Shown here one piece after another: positions 40,382 through 49,596 of a stretch of DNA of 64,000 bases. Location of the stretch: NCBI GenBank assembly GCA_016710325.1, contig JADJXK010000002.1:3472001-3536000 (forward strand). The letters run 5' to 3'. The position numbers and the translations under genes were made by a program. The DNA comes from Candidatus Leptofilum proximum. Its GTDB lineage: Bacteria > Chloroflexota > Anaerolineae > Promineifilales > Promineifilaceae. The notes beneath the pieces are model-generated. The model was not told the origin of the DNA. It was given only the letters and a program-made list of their open reading frames with translations, and searched no databases. Position 1 is the stretch's first letter. Each line of letters opens with the position of its first letter.

Positions 40382-42046
40382 TTACCTCCTTAACCGCAGG
40401 CGCACGCGCCGGTAAACATCGGTAGCCACCATGAAGCTGAAGAAGCCCAAGGTAGCCGGAATGACAATCTGGTAGAAGAGATTCACCAGGAAAACAAGCG
40501 GATTATTTTCCAGTGATGGTTTGAAGTGACTGGTCCAACTGTCTGGAAAGTTAGTCGTCGCATCTGGGTGACACTGCTGGCAGGTTTCCAGCAAGTTAGC
40601 TTTAATGCCCGCTTGCGGATCGTCCGGGTCCTTAATATTGTGCACGCCATGACAATCATAGCAAACGGCCTTGTTGGTTTCGACGTTGGGATCCTGGTGT
40701 TCAAACAGAGTCACGGTGGTGCCGTGGAAATCGGCCACGTAAGTGTCAAATACGTCGGTGGAGATGTCGTATTTTTCCATTAGCTCCACGTCGGCGTGGC
40801 ATTCGGCGCACAGTTGGGGTGAGCGAATGCGGAACAGCGCCGTCGTGGGATCGGTGATGTTGTGGACTTCGTGGCAGTTGATGCAGGTGGGTACGTCTGG
40901 ATTGCTCTCGCTGAGCAGGGCTTCACCGTGGATGCTTTCAGCGTACTCTTCAAAAATGGTGCTGTGGCACTGAGCACAGGTGTATGAGATGCGCTCACGG
41001 GGCTCGTCGGGGATGGGGGTATCGTGCGCGCCGTGGCAGTCTGTGCAAACGGCCGCATCCTCTTCACCCTCGGCAATCGCCATGCCATGCACATCATCCA
41101 GCGTCTGGTCGTATTTTGGCTCGTGGCAGCGGCCGCACAGTGGGTACTGCTGCAAGTTGTACTCGCGCAGGCTGGCTGCCTGGACGGGTTCATGGGGGAA
41201 GGTCTCGATATTTTCGTGGCAGTCGGTACAGGCCAGCGGCTGCCAGGTGTTGGCCTCTCCGTGGACGGAATCATGCAGTGCTTCGGCGTCGATAGTCAAG
41301 TCGAGCACATCCCCACTAGGAAAGATATAGGTGAGCCCTTCCTGGCTGTGGCACGACAGGCAGTAGCTGTTGTCTACTTGCGGCGTAAAAAGCCCGTCAC
41401 GAATAATTTCCGTCAGGGTGCTTTCTTCCACCAGGGGCACTTCTTCGGCAAAGTGGCAGTCCACACACGTTTCCGTGCCCTGGCCAGCCTGCCACTGCTC
41501 CACGGTTAATACATCGTGGGCGCCGTGGCAGTCGGTGCAGGCCACCGGGTTTTCCGATTCTGGGCCGGGGTGGCTGGTGACGTGGGGCTGCACGTGGCAG
41601 GTTTCGCAGTTAGCCGACTGCATCAGTTCGTATTCACGCAGCGTATCGGCAGTGACCGGCGCGTGAGGCAGCTGATAATCATTGGTGGGTTGGTGACAGC
41701 CGGAGCAGGTCAATGGGTCATCGGTAGCTGCCGGTCCATGTGCCGAGTTGGTCAAAACAGCCAGATCTACATGAGCGGGAAGGGTTTCGCCAGAGGGGAA
41801 CTCAACGACCGCATCGGTATCCTGGTGGCATAGGCGGCAGGCGGTGTCGTCGGCGATTTGGGCGTGGGGCAAAACGGCCGTTTCCGGCTGAATCATCTCC
41901 ATAATGGGCGGGTGTGCCTGGATAACGGCCGTCATGTTCGGTTCCGGCGCGGCCTGCAGCGGCAGCACATAAATTGCTGCCAAGCAGGCCAGCGCAGCAC
42001 ACACCATGCCCCAAACGATGCGACGTTTGTTACTCAACTGTTCCAA
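40382..42046 (-). CDS. Fourteen-heme membrane-anchored c-type cytochrome
   Basis: Protein of about 554 aa with one N-terminal helix (RRIVWGMVCAALACLAAIYVL), a large outer part holding 14 CxxCH sites, and a C-terminal helix (LVNLFYQIVIPATLGFFSFMVATDVYRR) ending in a basic cytoplasmic tail. Several hemes occur as CTDCHGAHD or CYDCHGVHN, the cytochrome c3/doubled-CxxCH type. I set the start at TTG 42046 (GGAGG five bases ahead); TTG 42058 is an alternative. Position between the 8-heme lipoprotein and the cytochrome b suggests it links quinol oxidation to outside carriers. Confidence 0.93.
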   Translation of the reverse strand: MEQLSNKRRIVWGMVCAALACLAAIYVLPLQAAPEPNMTAVIQAHPPIMEMIQPETAVLPHAQIADDTACRLCHQDTDAVVEFPSGETLPAHVDLAVLTNSAHGPAATDDPLTCSGCHQPTNDYQLPHAPVTADTLREYELMQSANCETCHVQPHVTSHPGPESENPVACTDCHGAHDVLTVEQWQAGQGTETCVDCHFAEEVPLVEESTLTEIIRDGLFTPQVDNSYCLSCHSQEGLTYIFPSGDVLDLTIDAEALHDSVHGEANTWQPLACTDCHENIETFPHEPVQAASLREYNLQQYPLCGRCHEPKYDQTLDDVHGMAIAEGEEDAAVCTDCHGAHDTPIPDEPRERISYTCAQCHSTIFEEYAESIHGEALLSESNPDVPTCINCHEVHNITDPTTALFRIRSPQLCAECHADVELMEKYDISTDVFDTYVADFHGTTVTLFEHQDPNVETNKAVCYDCHGVHNIKDPDDPQAGIKANLLETCQQCHPDATTNFPDSWTSHFKPSLENNPLVFLVNLFYQIVIPATLGFFSFMVATDVYRRVRLRLRR

Positions 42047-42151
42047 CGTAGCCTCCAATGGTGGACATCAAGATAGCTTCGAGCAAAACGCTTAAGCAGT
42101 TTGGCGGAGCAGCTAGCATAATAACTTGCCCTGTATTTCCGCAAAATTGCA

Positions 42152-43441
42152 CTAGGGTGTTTCTTCCGATTCAGCGGGTTCTTCCACCGCGGGTACAGCA
42201 GTTTCTGCTTCTGGCTCGGGTGGCGTGTGGTACCCAACCGCCAGCGAGAGGAGCGCCTCATCGGAAACCTCTACCCCACGGCCGTCTGGGTTGTGGCAGG
42301 AGCGGCAGGCGTAGTTCAGCGAGATTTGCGACAGCATTGTGCCATCTTCGCTAAACTGCTCAATTGCGGTCGGATTGATGAGCATCACGTGCGAGCGCAC
42401 ATCGCCGGTAAACATATCTGGATCACCCACCGCATTCTCGATCAGACGCGGCATGTGGCAGTCGATACAGTCCACACCGCCAATGTTGCTGTGGCCAGCT
42501 TCGTATTGGGCTTCGGCCAAGTGGCAATCTTCACAGTTCATGCGCACCGTGGGCAGGCCTGCCTCGCGCAGCTGCACCACACCCGTGTGTGGGTCATGGC
42601 AAGTGACACAATCCAGAACGAAGTGTTTGCTCTGGTATAGATCCTCGTATTCACCGTGATGTTGGATGAAACCATCGGCAGTGTTAATTTCGTCCACCAC
42701 GCCGCGTGCATGACAGGTGGCGCAAGATTCTGCATCGCGGTCGATGCTGGCCCGAACTACAATTGGGTTCTCGGCATGTTCACTGCCTGCGCCGTGACAT
42801 TCCTCACATTGAATACCGCTAATGGCCCAGGAGCCAATCATGCCATCCAGGCTGCCCTGGCTGCCAATAGGACTGTAGCCAGTGGTGTGGCAAGTACCAC
42901 AGTCGTAAGGAACCTCTTCACCTGCATGGTAGGCTTCCCACTCATCACCTAAATCCAACAACTCGTTGGGCAGGTTGTATTGGGTAGCGGCGTTTTCATC
43001 GGCACCGGTGATAATGTAGCCATCCTGGTCGACAAACTGCGCCTTCCAGTTGTAGCCACCAATCACGTAGCTGATTTCGTCCCAGGTATAGCCATCGGGC
43101 GGGTTGTTCACTCGCGAGAAGGGATATTCGGGGGCTTCGCCATTCACCACAGCGTTAAGCTGATAAGGATGGCCGCTGAGGCTAAAGGCGTCATAGATTT
43201 CTTGATGACATTCAGCGCATGCTTCGCTGCCAATGAAAGTGGGAGGTGTATAGCTAAGGCCGTCTAGCCCTGCTGGCCCCGGTACCCCTTGCTGGCCTTG
43301 TGGACCGGTGGGACCAGGAGGTCCTTGTGCTCCGGCCGGTCCTTGTGGCCCTTCTATTCCCTGTTCTCCAGCACAGGCAACCATCAAGGCAACTACGGCC
43401 GTCATGAGCAGCATTACTAAGAACCCTGGCTTGCGGTGCAT
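42152..43441 (-). CDS. Eight-heme c-type cytochrome lipoprotein with collagen-like segment
   Basis: Secreted protein of 429 aa. It has a signal peptide and lipobox ([13 protein letters not shown]), then about 13 Gly-x-y triplets ([19 protein letters not shown]...), then the cytochrome part. CxxCH sites are CAECH, CGTCH, CEECH, CATCH, CVTCH, CEDCH, CIDCH and CRSCH, with distal histidines such as SGHPYQL typical of cytochrome c554/hydroxylamine-oxidoreductase relatives. The C-terminus is Glu/Pro-rich. AGGAGG precedes ATG 43441. It is the first gene of the operon; its upstream region is interrupted by an insertion sequence. Confidence 0.94.
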   Translation of the reverse strand: MHRKPGFLVMLLMTAVVALMVACAGEQGIEGPQGPAGAQGPPGPTGPQGQQGVPGPAGLDGLSYTPPTFIGSEACAECHQEIYDAFSLSGHPYQLNAVVNGEAPEYPFSRVNNPPDGYTWDEISYVIGGYNWKAQFVDQDGYIITGADENAATQYNLPNELLDLGDEWEAYHAGEEVPYDCGTCHTTGYSPIGSQGSLDGMIGSWAISGIQCEECHGAGSEHAENPIVVRASIDRDAESCATCHARGVVDEINTADGFIQHHGEYEDLYQSKHFVLDCVTCHDPHTGVVQLREAGLPTVRMNCEDCHLAEAQYEAGHSNIGGVDCIDCHMPRLIENAVGDPDMFTGDVRSHVMLINPTAIEQFSEDGTMLSQISLNYACRSCHNPDGRGVEVSDEALLSLAVGYHTPPEPEAETAVPAVEEPAESEETP

Positions 43442-43548
43442 AACGCCTCCTATCTATCTTCTTCTCTTATAAAGCAGGTAGTATTCAATCACTTATAACT
43501 ATAATATCTCTACTTTCCGCTAAGTGAAATGTGACAAAAAAGAAAATT

Positions 43549-43604
43549 GGTGGCATGTTATTGGTTAAAACCTTCGACCAAAAAGGAAACCAGAACATGC
43601 CACC
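43549..43604 (+). promoter_or_regulatory. IS left-end hairpin covering the transposase start
   Basis: GGTGGCATGTT (43549-43559) is the complement of AACATGCCACC (43594-43604), which includes the ATG at 43597. A transcript entering from outside would fold and hide the start codon; one starting inside the loop would not. Confidence 0.65.
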
Positions 43605-43716
43605 AGTAACAGAACCAACAATGTCAGCTCTGATAGCAATTGTAACCAACTTGCCCATTGGCACCAATCTCGCCATGCTCCATTTTTGTGGATGTTGGTC
43701 AGCGGTTCCTTGCTAA
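43597..43716 (+). CDS. Transposase N-terminal frame
   Basis: A 39-codon frame beginning MPPVTEPTMSALIAIVTNLP, with AGGAAA nine bases ahead. It overlaps the main transposase frame. At CATTTTTG (43681-43688) a -1 step joins ...NLAMLHF to LWMLVSGSLL, which reads as one continuous protein. So either a programmed frameshift or a one-base lesion separates the halves. Confidence 0.6.
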   Translation: MPPVTEPTMSALIAIVTNLPIGTNLAMLHFCGCWSAVPC

Positions 43717-44906
43717 CGCATCGAGGTGCTTTATTTCCAGCCTTGCAATCAACCGGGATTGGCGAAGAGGCGGTGCGACGCGCCTGGGCTGCCTTGCGCA
43801 GTGGGGTGTGGCAAATCAGTGAACTGATCGTCGAGTGGGATAAATACATGCAAGCCCGTCAATGGCAACCTTGTCGTTACGAAGGCTATTATGCGGTGGC
43901 CATTGACACAACCCCGTTCTGGCGGCCCAAACTGCAAGGGTTGGCTTCCAAGTATTATCACAGTGTGGCCGAGAAAGCGTTACCGGCGGTCATTTTGGGA
44001 CTGATTGCACGGGTGGGGCAGGTGAAAGGCAAACGCATCGCTTTGCCCAGCCACATGGTGCGGGTGAATCCGCAAGACCCTGGCGAAGCGGCGCTCAAGG
44101 AATCGTTGCTCAAGAAAGCGGCTCGTGTCCTGGATTTGCTGGAAATCCTGCTGGCCGACGCTGGCTTCAAGCTCAAAGATGTCCACCAGGCCAAAGTGGC
44201 CCGTTACCTGGTCCGCTTGGCCAAAAATGGCACGGCCCGCCGTAACTACATCGCCTACACCCCAGGGCAAAGAGGCGTCAAGCCATCTTACGGTCGCCGC
44301 GTCCGGCCACGGGTGCGAAGCTACAAGGGACGGGAAATCGCCGCGACCCCAGCCGATGCGACCGTCACCTGGCAATTGGCAACAGGCGAGGCGATAACCG
44401 CTAACGTCTGGTATGACCTGGTGCGCCCTGACGTTCAACCCAGCCCAGAGGCCGACTTGTTTGATATCTATGCCATCAGCGACCCCCGCTATAAGGACCC
44501 TCTTTTGGTGGGCACCAATGTCAAACTGCAAGCGCCGACGGTTCATGCCCTTTACACCGACCGCTGGCCGATTGAGCAATTGCCGCTGGCGGGCAAGCAA
44601 ATGGTAGGGGCTCATCGCCAGTTTGTCTTTGCTCAGGAAACTTGTCAACGCTTACCAGAGTTGGTGCTCTTGGCCGGTTCCATTCTGACGGGATTGGCAG
44701 CCTTGCATCCAACCATCCCAACTGGGTTCTGGGATAGAAATCCCCAACCAACCCCAGGCCGCTTCCGTCGGGCTTTGGCCGGTCTGCCTTTTCCGCAAAG
44801 TTACCCTTTACCAGGGCGACTTCGCCAAAACCAGCTGTCACGGACCATTTGCCCAAAGGAATTGCCGCCCACCGCAGACAAAAACAAACAGCGGTGGCTG
44901 TTTTGA
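43686..44906 (+). CDS. DDE transposase (IS4/IS701-like), main frame
   Basis: The 406-codon frame holds the catalytic core. AVAIDTTPFWRP has the first Asp, LADAGFKLKD the second, and YTDRWPIEQLPLAGKQMVGAHRQFVF the Glu in a Y-x-RW-x-IE-type motif of IS4 relatives. It begins at a TTG inside the frameshift site, so it is probably made only as a fusion with the 39-codon frame ahead. The C-terminus (TADKNKQRWLF) ends 13 bases before the right terminal repeat, as in complete elements. Confidence 0.85.
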   Translation: MWMLVSGSLLTHRGALFPALQSTGIGEEAVRRAWAALRSGVWQISELIVEWDKYMQARQWQPCRYEGYYAVAIDTTPFWRPKLQGLASKYYHSVAEKALPAVILGLIARVGQVKGKRIALPSHMVRVNPQDPGEAALKESLLKKAARVLDLLEILLADAGFKLKDVHQAKVARYLVRLAKNGTARRNYIAYTPGQRGVKPSYGRRVRPRVRSYKGREIAATPADATVTWQLATGEAITANVWYDLVRPDVQPSPEADLFDIYAISDPRYKDPLLVGTNVKLQAPTVHALYTDRWPIEQLPLAGKQMVGAHRQFVFAQETCQRLPELVLLAGSILTGLAALHPTIPTGFWDRNPQPTPGRFRRALAGLPFPQSYPLPGRLRQNQLSRTICPKELPPTADKNKQRWLF

Positions 44907-45324
44907 CTTAGCTTTTGGTCTTTTTTGTCACATTTTTAAGGTTCTGTCATTGGCAAAAGATTTGCCAACGAATTTTAATTTTTCAATGAAGTCTTTTTAT
45001 GTTAATTCTTTAGCGGAAACTAGAGTAATATAAGAATTTCTTATTTTTGGTTAATCTTCTTGCCTATTATAGCGATGGAAATGGTCAGACCATAATGACA
45101 AATGTCACACACCCCAATGACATATGTGTTTACAATAACCGCCACCTCTGGTAATGATAAGGCATTCTTATTCTTTGGTAAAGTCTTCAATGGCAGAATG
45201 TTTTCTGACTGTCGGCTGACTGCCCAAACAGGCTGTTTACCAGACAGAAATTTGTGCCCTGGTAGGGTTTAAGAAAGTCGTTTTGAGGGTACGGCCGTTT
45301 GTCGTTAAATTCACCAAAATAAGG

Positions 45325-45330
45325 TATAAT
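45325..45330 (+). promoter_or_regulatory. Probable -10 box of gyrA
   Basis: TATAAT is exact. Candidate -35 words are GTTAAA at 45304 (15-bp gap) or TTGTCG at 45299 (20-bp gap), neither ideal. A transcript would start near 45337 and have a 315-base leader. Confidence 0.5.
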
Positions 45331-45366
45331 TCCCTCTGGTTTTGCACTAGAAAATTAAATATTTTG

Positions 45367-45391
45367 CCACCACATTTGGGGTGGTTTTTTT
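45367..45391 (+). terminator. Leader hairpin with T tract (possible attenuator)
   Basis: CCACC pairs with GGTGG around ACATTTGG, followed by TTTTTTT. It lies about 30 bases after the expected gyrA transcript start and 260 before the gene, so it might attenuate gyrA. Confidence 0.55.
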
Positions 45392-45651
45392 CTTAATTAC
45401 CCCTAAGGTTGTGTAATTCGGGTTAGGTACTAGTACTGCAGCAAACATCTTCTGATGAATAGCTTTGGCGCCAATTGCTTCAGTTTAAGTGTTCCGCTTT
45501 GTAGTTGTATCCGTCATTATTTGTTTGGCAGAACACTGGCCAGTCCATTCATTCAATTATCCAAATCGCTCAGCGACCCGATTTCCAATTACTTGTAAAT
45601 AAGCCGTGCTTGTCAACAAGCCATTTGTAAAACCTCTTTGGAGGCTCTATT

Positions 45652-48207
45652 TTGGACGATAAGAACATCGGAACAGTAAACCATATTGATATCAACCAGG
45701 AGATGCGCAGCTCTTACCTGGATTACGCCATGAGTGTAATTGTGGCCCGGGCTTTGCCCGACGCCCGCGATGGCCTTAAGCCGGTGCACCGGCGCATTTT
45801 GTACGCCATGTGGGACATGGGGATTCGGGCCAATACACCCCACCGCAAAAGCGCCCGTATTGTGGGTGAGGTATTGGGTAAATATCATCCGCATAGTGAT
45901 ACGGCCGTTTACGACGCCATGGTGCGTATGGCCCAACCCTTCTCTATGCGCTACATGCTGGTGGATGGTCAGGGCAACTTCGGCAGCGTGGACGGTGACA
46001 GCGCCGCCGCCATGCGCTATACCGAGGCCCGACTGGCGCGTATTGCCCACGAACTCCTCGAAGACATCGACAAAGAGACGGTGGATTTCACCCCCAACTT
46101 TGATGACAGCCTGGCCGAGCCAGATCTGCTGCCCGCCCGTCTGCCCAACCTGCTGCTAAATGGTTCGGCCGGGATTGCCGTGGGTATGGCCACCAACATT
46201 CCACCGCACAACCTCAGCGAACTGTGTGATGCAATCGCTTACCTTATCGATCGCTACGATGACGTCGATAACGTCACCCTGGACGAGTTGATGCAGTTTG
46301 TGAAGGGACCAGACTTCCCAACCGGCGGCCTCCTCATCGGCAATGAAGGAATTCGCAGCGCGTATGCCACGGGCCGTGGCCGCGTGGTGATCCGGGCCAA
46401 GGCGGAGATAGAGCCAATGCCGCGTAATCCCGAGCGGCAGCGCATCAACATCACTGAGATTCCTTTCCAGGTGAATAAGGCGCTGCTCATCGAGCGCATT
46501 GCCGAGCTGGTGAACAAAGGCGTCATCACGGACATCAGCGACCTGCGCGATGAATCGGACAAGCGTGGTGTTTCCATCATTGTGGAGCTGAAGCGCAATA
46601 CGCAGCCGCTGAAGGTGCTGAACCAGCTGTACAAACACACCTCCCTGCAAACCACCTTTGGCGTACAGATGCTGGCCCTGGTAGACAAACAGCCGCGGCT
46701 GCTTTCGCTAAAGCGGGCGCTGCAAATCCACATCGAGCATCGCATGGAGGTGATAACCCGGCGCACCCAGTTTGACCTGGACAAGGCGCAGAAGCGGCAG
46801 CACATCTTGGCGGGCCTGCTCATTGCTTTGGAGCACCTGGATGATGTCATTGAAACCATTCGTCGCTCGCCTGATGCCGACACCGCCCGCACGCAGTTGA
46901 TGGCGCGCTTTGGCCTGTCTGAACCCCAGGCCACCGCCATTTTGGACATGCAGCTGCGCCGCCTGGCCGCTTTGGAACGGCAAAAAATTGAAGATGAGTA
47001 CCGGGAAGTAACGGCGCACATTGAATATTTAGAAGGGCTGCTGGCCGACAAAAAGAAAATCCTGGGCCTGATTCTGGAAGATATCAGCGTTCTAAAAGAA
47101 AAGTACGGCGACGAGCGTGCTTCCCAAATTATGATGGGCATGGATGCCGATCTGAACATTGAAGATATGATCCAGGATGAGGACGTGCTGATTTCCATCA
47201 CGCAGCGCGGCTTCATTAAGCGCACTCCGGTGGCTGCCTATCGCGTTCAGGGGCGGGGCGGCAAGGGGCTCATTGGCATGGGTCGCCGCGAGGAAGACCA
47301 GCTGGAGCATCTGTTTGCGGCCGGTTCGCTCAATACTATCCTGTTTTTCTCCGACCGGGGTAAGGTGTATGCGGAGAAAGCGTACAATATCCCGGAACTG
47401 GATCGCACGGCCAAAGGCACCTCGTTAATGAACATTTTGCCGTTGATGCCGGAAGAAAGCATTACGGCCGCTCTCCCCGTACACAGCTTTGAAGATGCTG
47501 AGTACCTGACGATGATTACCCGCAAGGGCAAGATCAAGCGGGTAGAAGTGAATGTGTTTGAAAACGTCCGCCCCAGCGGTTTAATCGCCTTGAACCTGGA
47601 AGATGACGACAGCCTGGGCTGGGTCAAGCTTACTGAGGGTGAGCAGGACCTTATCATCGTGAGCGAGCAGGGCAAGGGGATCCGCTTCAGCGAAGAAGAT
47701 GTACGCCCGATGGGCCGGGCCGCGGCCGGGGTGAACGCCATTCGTCTGGACAGTTGGGATCGGGTGGCCGGGGCCGATGTGGTGCTGCCTGATGACGATT
47801 TGCTGGTAATTACCGAGAAAGGGTACGGCAAGCGGACACCGCTGGAAGGGTACCGACAGCAAAACCGGTATGGCCAGGGTGTGCGGGCCATGGTGCTGAC
47901 GCCGGAACGCACGGGCAAGATTGTCAATGCGCGAGTGGTCACTTCGGGTGATGAGGTGACCTGTATTTCGGCCAACGGCATTATTCTGCGCACGTCTACC
48001 GACGAGATTTCACAGCAGGGTCGCTCGACGCAGGGTGTGCGGGTGATGGATTTACGAGCAGGCGATTTTGTAGCTTCGGTGGCGCTGATTCGCGCCGGGC
48101 ATTTGTCGAAGGGCAACGGCGATGAAGGCGTGGAGGTTGTGTCGGCCGATGCAGCGGCGCAAAATGGCGCTGGTGAAAGTGTGACGGTGGAGGATACGGC
48201 CGTCTAA
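45652..48207 (+). CDS. gyrA: DNA gyrase subunit A
   Basis: Breakage-reunion subunit of gyrase, 851 aa. The catalytic Tyr is in [10 protein letters not shown] near residue 127, after the quinolone-determining stretch [20 protein letters not shown]; here Ser and Asp hold the positions whose change gives quinolone resistance. The C-terminal beta-pinwheel has a GyrA box-like [11 protein letters not shown], distinguishing it from ParC. The start is TTG 45652, eight bases after [23 protein letters not shown] fits the family. No gyrB is nearby. A terminator follows. Confidence 0.97.
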   Translation: MDDKNIGTVNHIDINQEMRSSYLDYAMSVIVARALPDARDGLKPVHRRILYAMWDMGIRANTPHRKSARIVGEVLGKYHPHSDTAVYDAMVRMAQPFSMRYMLVDGQGNFGSVDGDSAAAMRYTEARLARIAHELLEDIDKETVDFTPNFDDSLAEPDLLPARLPNLLLNGSAGIAVGMATNIPPHNLSELCDAIAYLIDRYDDVDNVTLDELMQFVKGPDFPTGGLLIGNEGIRSAYATGRGRVVIRAKAEIEPMPRNPERQRINITEIPFQVNKALLIERIAELVNKGVITDISDLRDESDKRGVSIIVELKRNTQPLKVLNQLYKHTSLQTTFGVQMLALVDKQPRLLSLKRALQIHIEHRMEVITRRTQFDLDKAQKRQHILAGLLIALEHLDDVIETIRRSPDADTARTQLMARFGLSEPQATAILDMQLRRLAALERQKIEDEYREVTAHIEYLEGLLADKKKILGLILEDISVLKEKYGDERASQIMMGMDADLNIEDMIQDEDVLISITQRGFIKRTPVAAYRVQGRGGKGLIGMGRREEDQLEHLFAAGSLNTILFFSDRGKVYAEKAYNIPELDRTAKGTSLMNILPLMPEESITAALPVHSFEDAEYLTMITRKGKIKRVEVNVFENVRPSGLIALNLEDDDSLGWVKLTEGEQDLIIVSEQGKGIRFSEEDVRPMGRAAAGVNAIRLDSWDRVAGADVVLPDDDLLVITEKGYGKRTPLEGYRQQNRYGQGVRAMVLTPERTGKIVNARVVTSGDEVTCISANGIILRTSTDEISQQGRSTQGVRVMDLRAGDFVASVALIRAGHLSKGNGDEGVEVVSADAAAQNGAGESVTVEDTAV

Positions 48208-48242
48208 CCCTCAGCCCCACTTGGACAGTTGGAAAGATATTC

Positions 48243-48275
48243 AAAAGAGCATCGGATTCCGATGCTCTTTTTTTT
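48243..48275. terminator. Terminator between gyrA and tag
   Basis: AAGAGCATCGG pairs with CCGATGCTCTT around ATT, followed by TTTTTT. The A run on the left lets it work for the convergent tag gene too. Confidence 0.93.
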
Positions 48276-48284
48276 AGTCTTGGG

Positions 48285-48866
48285 CTAAAGCGCGCGCAGC
48301 TCCGCATGGCGGAAGCAGTCGACGACGTGGTCGTTGATCATACCTGTGGCCTGCATAAATGCGTAAACAATTGTGGGACCCACAAAGCTGAAGCCGCGCT
48401 TCTTCAGCGCTTTAGACATGGCTTGCGATTCGGCCGTTTCTGCCGGAACTTCCTTCAAGCTGCGCCAGTTGTTCTGGATGGGACGGCCGTCTACAAAATC
48501 CCACAAAAAAGTGCTAAACGATCCCTCTTTCTCCATGATCTCCAGATAGCCCCGTGCATTTTTCACCACCGACTGCACCTTCAGCCGGTTACGTACAATG
48601 CCCGAATTTTGCAGCAACTCCGCAATTTTGGCTTCGTCGTAGCGGGCAATCTTTTGCGGGTCGAAGTTGTCAAATGCCTGCCAGTAGTTGTCTCGCTTGC
48701 GCAGAATAGTGATCCAGCTCAATCCTGCCTGAGCACCATCCAAAATAAGCTTAGCAAAGAGGCGCTGATCATCATACTCTGGCACGCCCCACTCTTCATC
48801 GTGATAGAGAACATATAAAGGATCATCCCCACACCATGTACATCGTTTGATTGTCTCAATTGTCAT
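48285..48866 (-). CDS. tag: DNA-3-methyladenine glycosylase I
   Basis: Removes 3-methyladenine from DNA. The 193-aa protein begins near RCTWCGDDPLYVLYHDEEWGVP, with the first zinc Cys and His, and ends with HVVDCFRH, the other His and Cys, so the zinc snap is complete. The glycosylase core is LFAKLILDGAQAGLSWITILRKRDNYWQAFDNFDP. Convergent with gyrA. Low-GC spacer of 207 bp without a gene lies upstream before an insertion sequence. Confidence 0.96.
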   Translation of the reverse strand: MTIETIKRCTWCGDDPLYVLYHDEEWGVPEYDDQRLFAKLILDGAQAGLSWITILRKRDNYWQAFDNFDPQKIARYDEAKIAELLQNSGIVRNRLKVQSVVKNARGYLEIMEKEGSFSTFLWDFVDGRPIQNNWRSLKEVPAETAESQAMSKALKKRGFSFVGPTIVYAFMQATGMINDHVVDCFRHAELRAL

Positions 48867-49084
48867 CCGTTTAAGACTCCGAAGTCCAAAGATTCAAGTT
48901 CTTTTTTCTGGTGAACAACCTATAGATTTGTAAGGGCTTTGAGAAATAGATTGGAATGGCATCAGCTGCTCCAAGCTTTAATAGAGAATATCAAATATCT
49001 TGGATCAGCCAAGCGTTGGGGAATCGCTTAATGGGTGAAGTTCTTTTTGTGTTGGTCCTCGAACGTCATCATTAGAGTTGTTCC

Positions 49085-49596
49085 TTAATAATTGAGATTG
49101 AAGTTCCAGAGACCAGCGGCAATGCCAATCACGTCATCCTCAAAAGACTTTCTGTGGTTACGAAATCGATGCACAAGAATATTGTATCGCTTCAAACCAC
49201 AGATCGCGTTTTCAACCAATATTCTGATTTGACTCAACGCTTTATTGTCAGCTTTTTGTTCGGTTGATAAGGTGGTCACAGGGTTCTTCTTACTTTTACG
49301 TGGCTTTTTGTGGGGATATGAATCTCTTCTCCCACATAATCGGCGAGAATGCCCTGATAGCCTAAATCAACTAAGACTGCCATGAATTCAAACCAAGCTT
49401 GTTCTGGCGGAAACTCCTCTTTAAGCATGGTGTAATCATGAACATGTCCGGCAAAGGTCCGTCCCAGGAAAAGAATCGTTTTGTTCAAAGCCGTTATCAC
49501 CGTGTTTTTAAGCGTGTGTCTTTTTTTTGCCACTGTAATGTTCACGCTGCTCTTGGTTATCCTGGGGACGGCGATAGCTCCTTTCGGTGACATCAA
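49085..49596 (-). pseudogene. IS5-type transposase, C-terminal part, frameshifted
   Basis: Two frames carry the rest of the catalytic core. The first (49276-49596) has KKRHTLKNTVITAL and the second catalytic Asp in VLVDLGYQGI. At ATCCCCACAAAAAG (about 49316) the frame is lost: HIPTKSHVK should read HIPHKKPRKSKKNP, so one C seems missing. The second (49085-49279) resumes with TLSTEQKADNKALSQIR and has the catalytic Glu in ILVENAICGLKRY. This break is not at a classic slippery site, so the element is probably inactive. Confidence 0.78.

Larger units (their letters stand above)
43525..44936 (+). mobile_element. Insertion sequence with DDE transposase
   Basis: About 1.4 kb. The terminal repeats share AAATGTGACAAAAAAGA (left 43527-43543, complement at right 44919-44935). 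A flanking TAAG on both sides (43521-43524 and 44937-44940) is a possible 4-bp target duplication. It lacks ACGGCCGT, unlike the host DNA. It lies 80 bp upstream of the 8-heme cytochrome gene. Confidence 0.82.
44937..45651. promoter_or_regulatory. 715-bp intergenic region with paired operators, gyrA promoter and leader
   Basis: No gene is visible. From left to right there are: ATAAG-N5-CTTAT dyads at 45030-45044 and 45157-45171; TGACA-N2-TGT dyads at 45096-45107 and 45118-45129, centred 22 bp apart; an ACGGCCGT; a TATAAT box at 45325-45330; a hairpin with T tract at 45367-45391; and the gyrA ribosome-binding site. It is AT-rich. Before the IS inserted, its left part was probably the upstream region of the cytochrome operon. 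Confidence 0.6.

Noticed and set aside
40382..42046. Nitrite reductase NrfA or hydroxylamine oxidoreductase
   Set aside because: No CxxCK active-site heme or the HAO-type Tyr cross-link pattern is visible, and the heme number does not fit.
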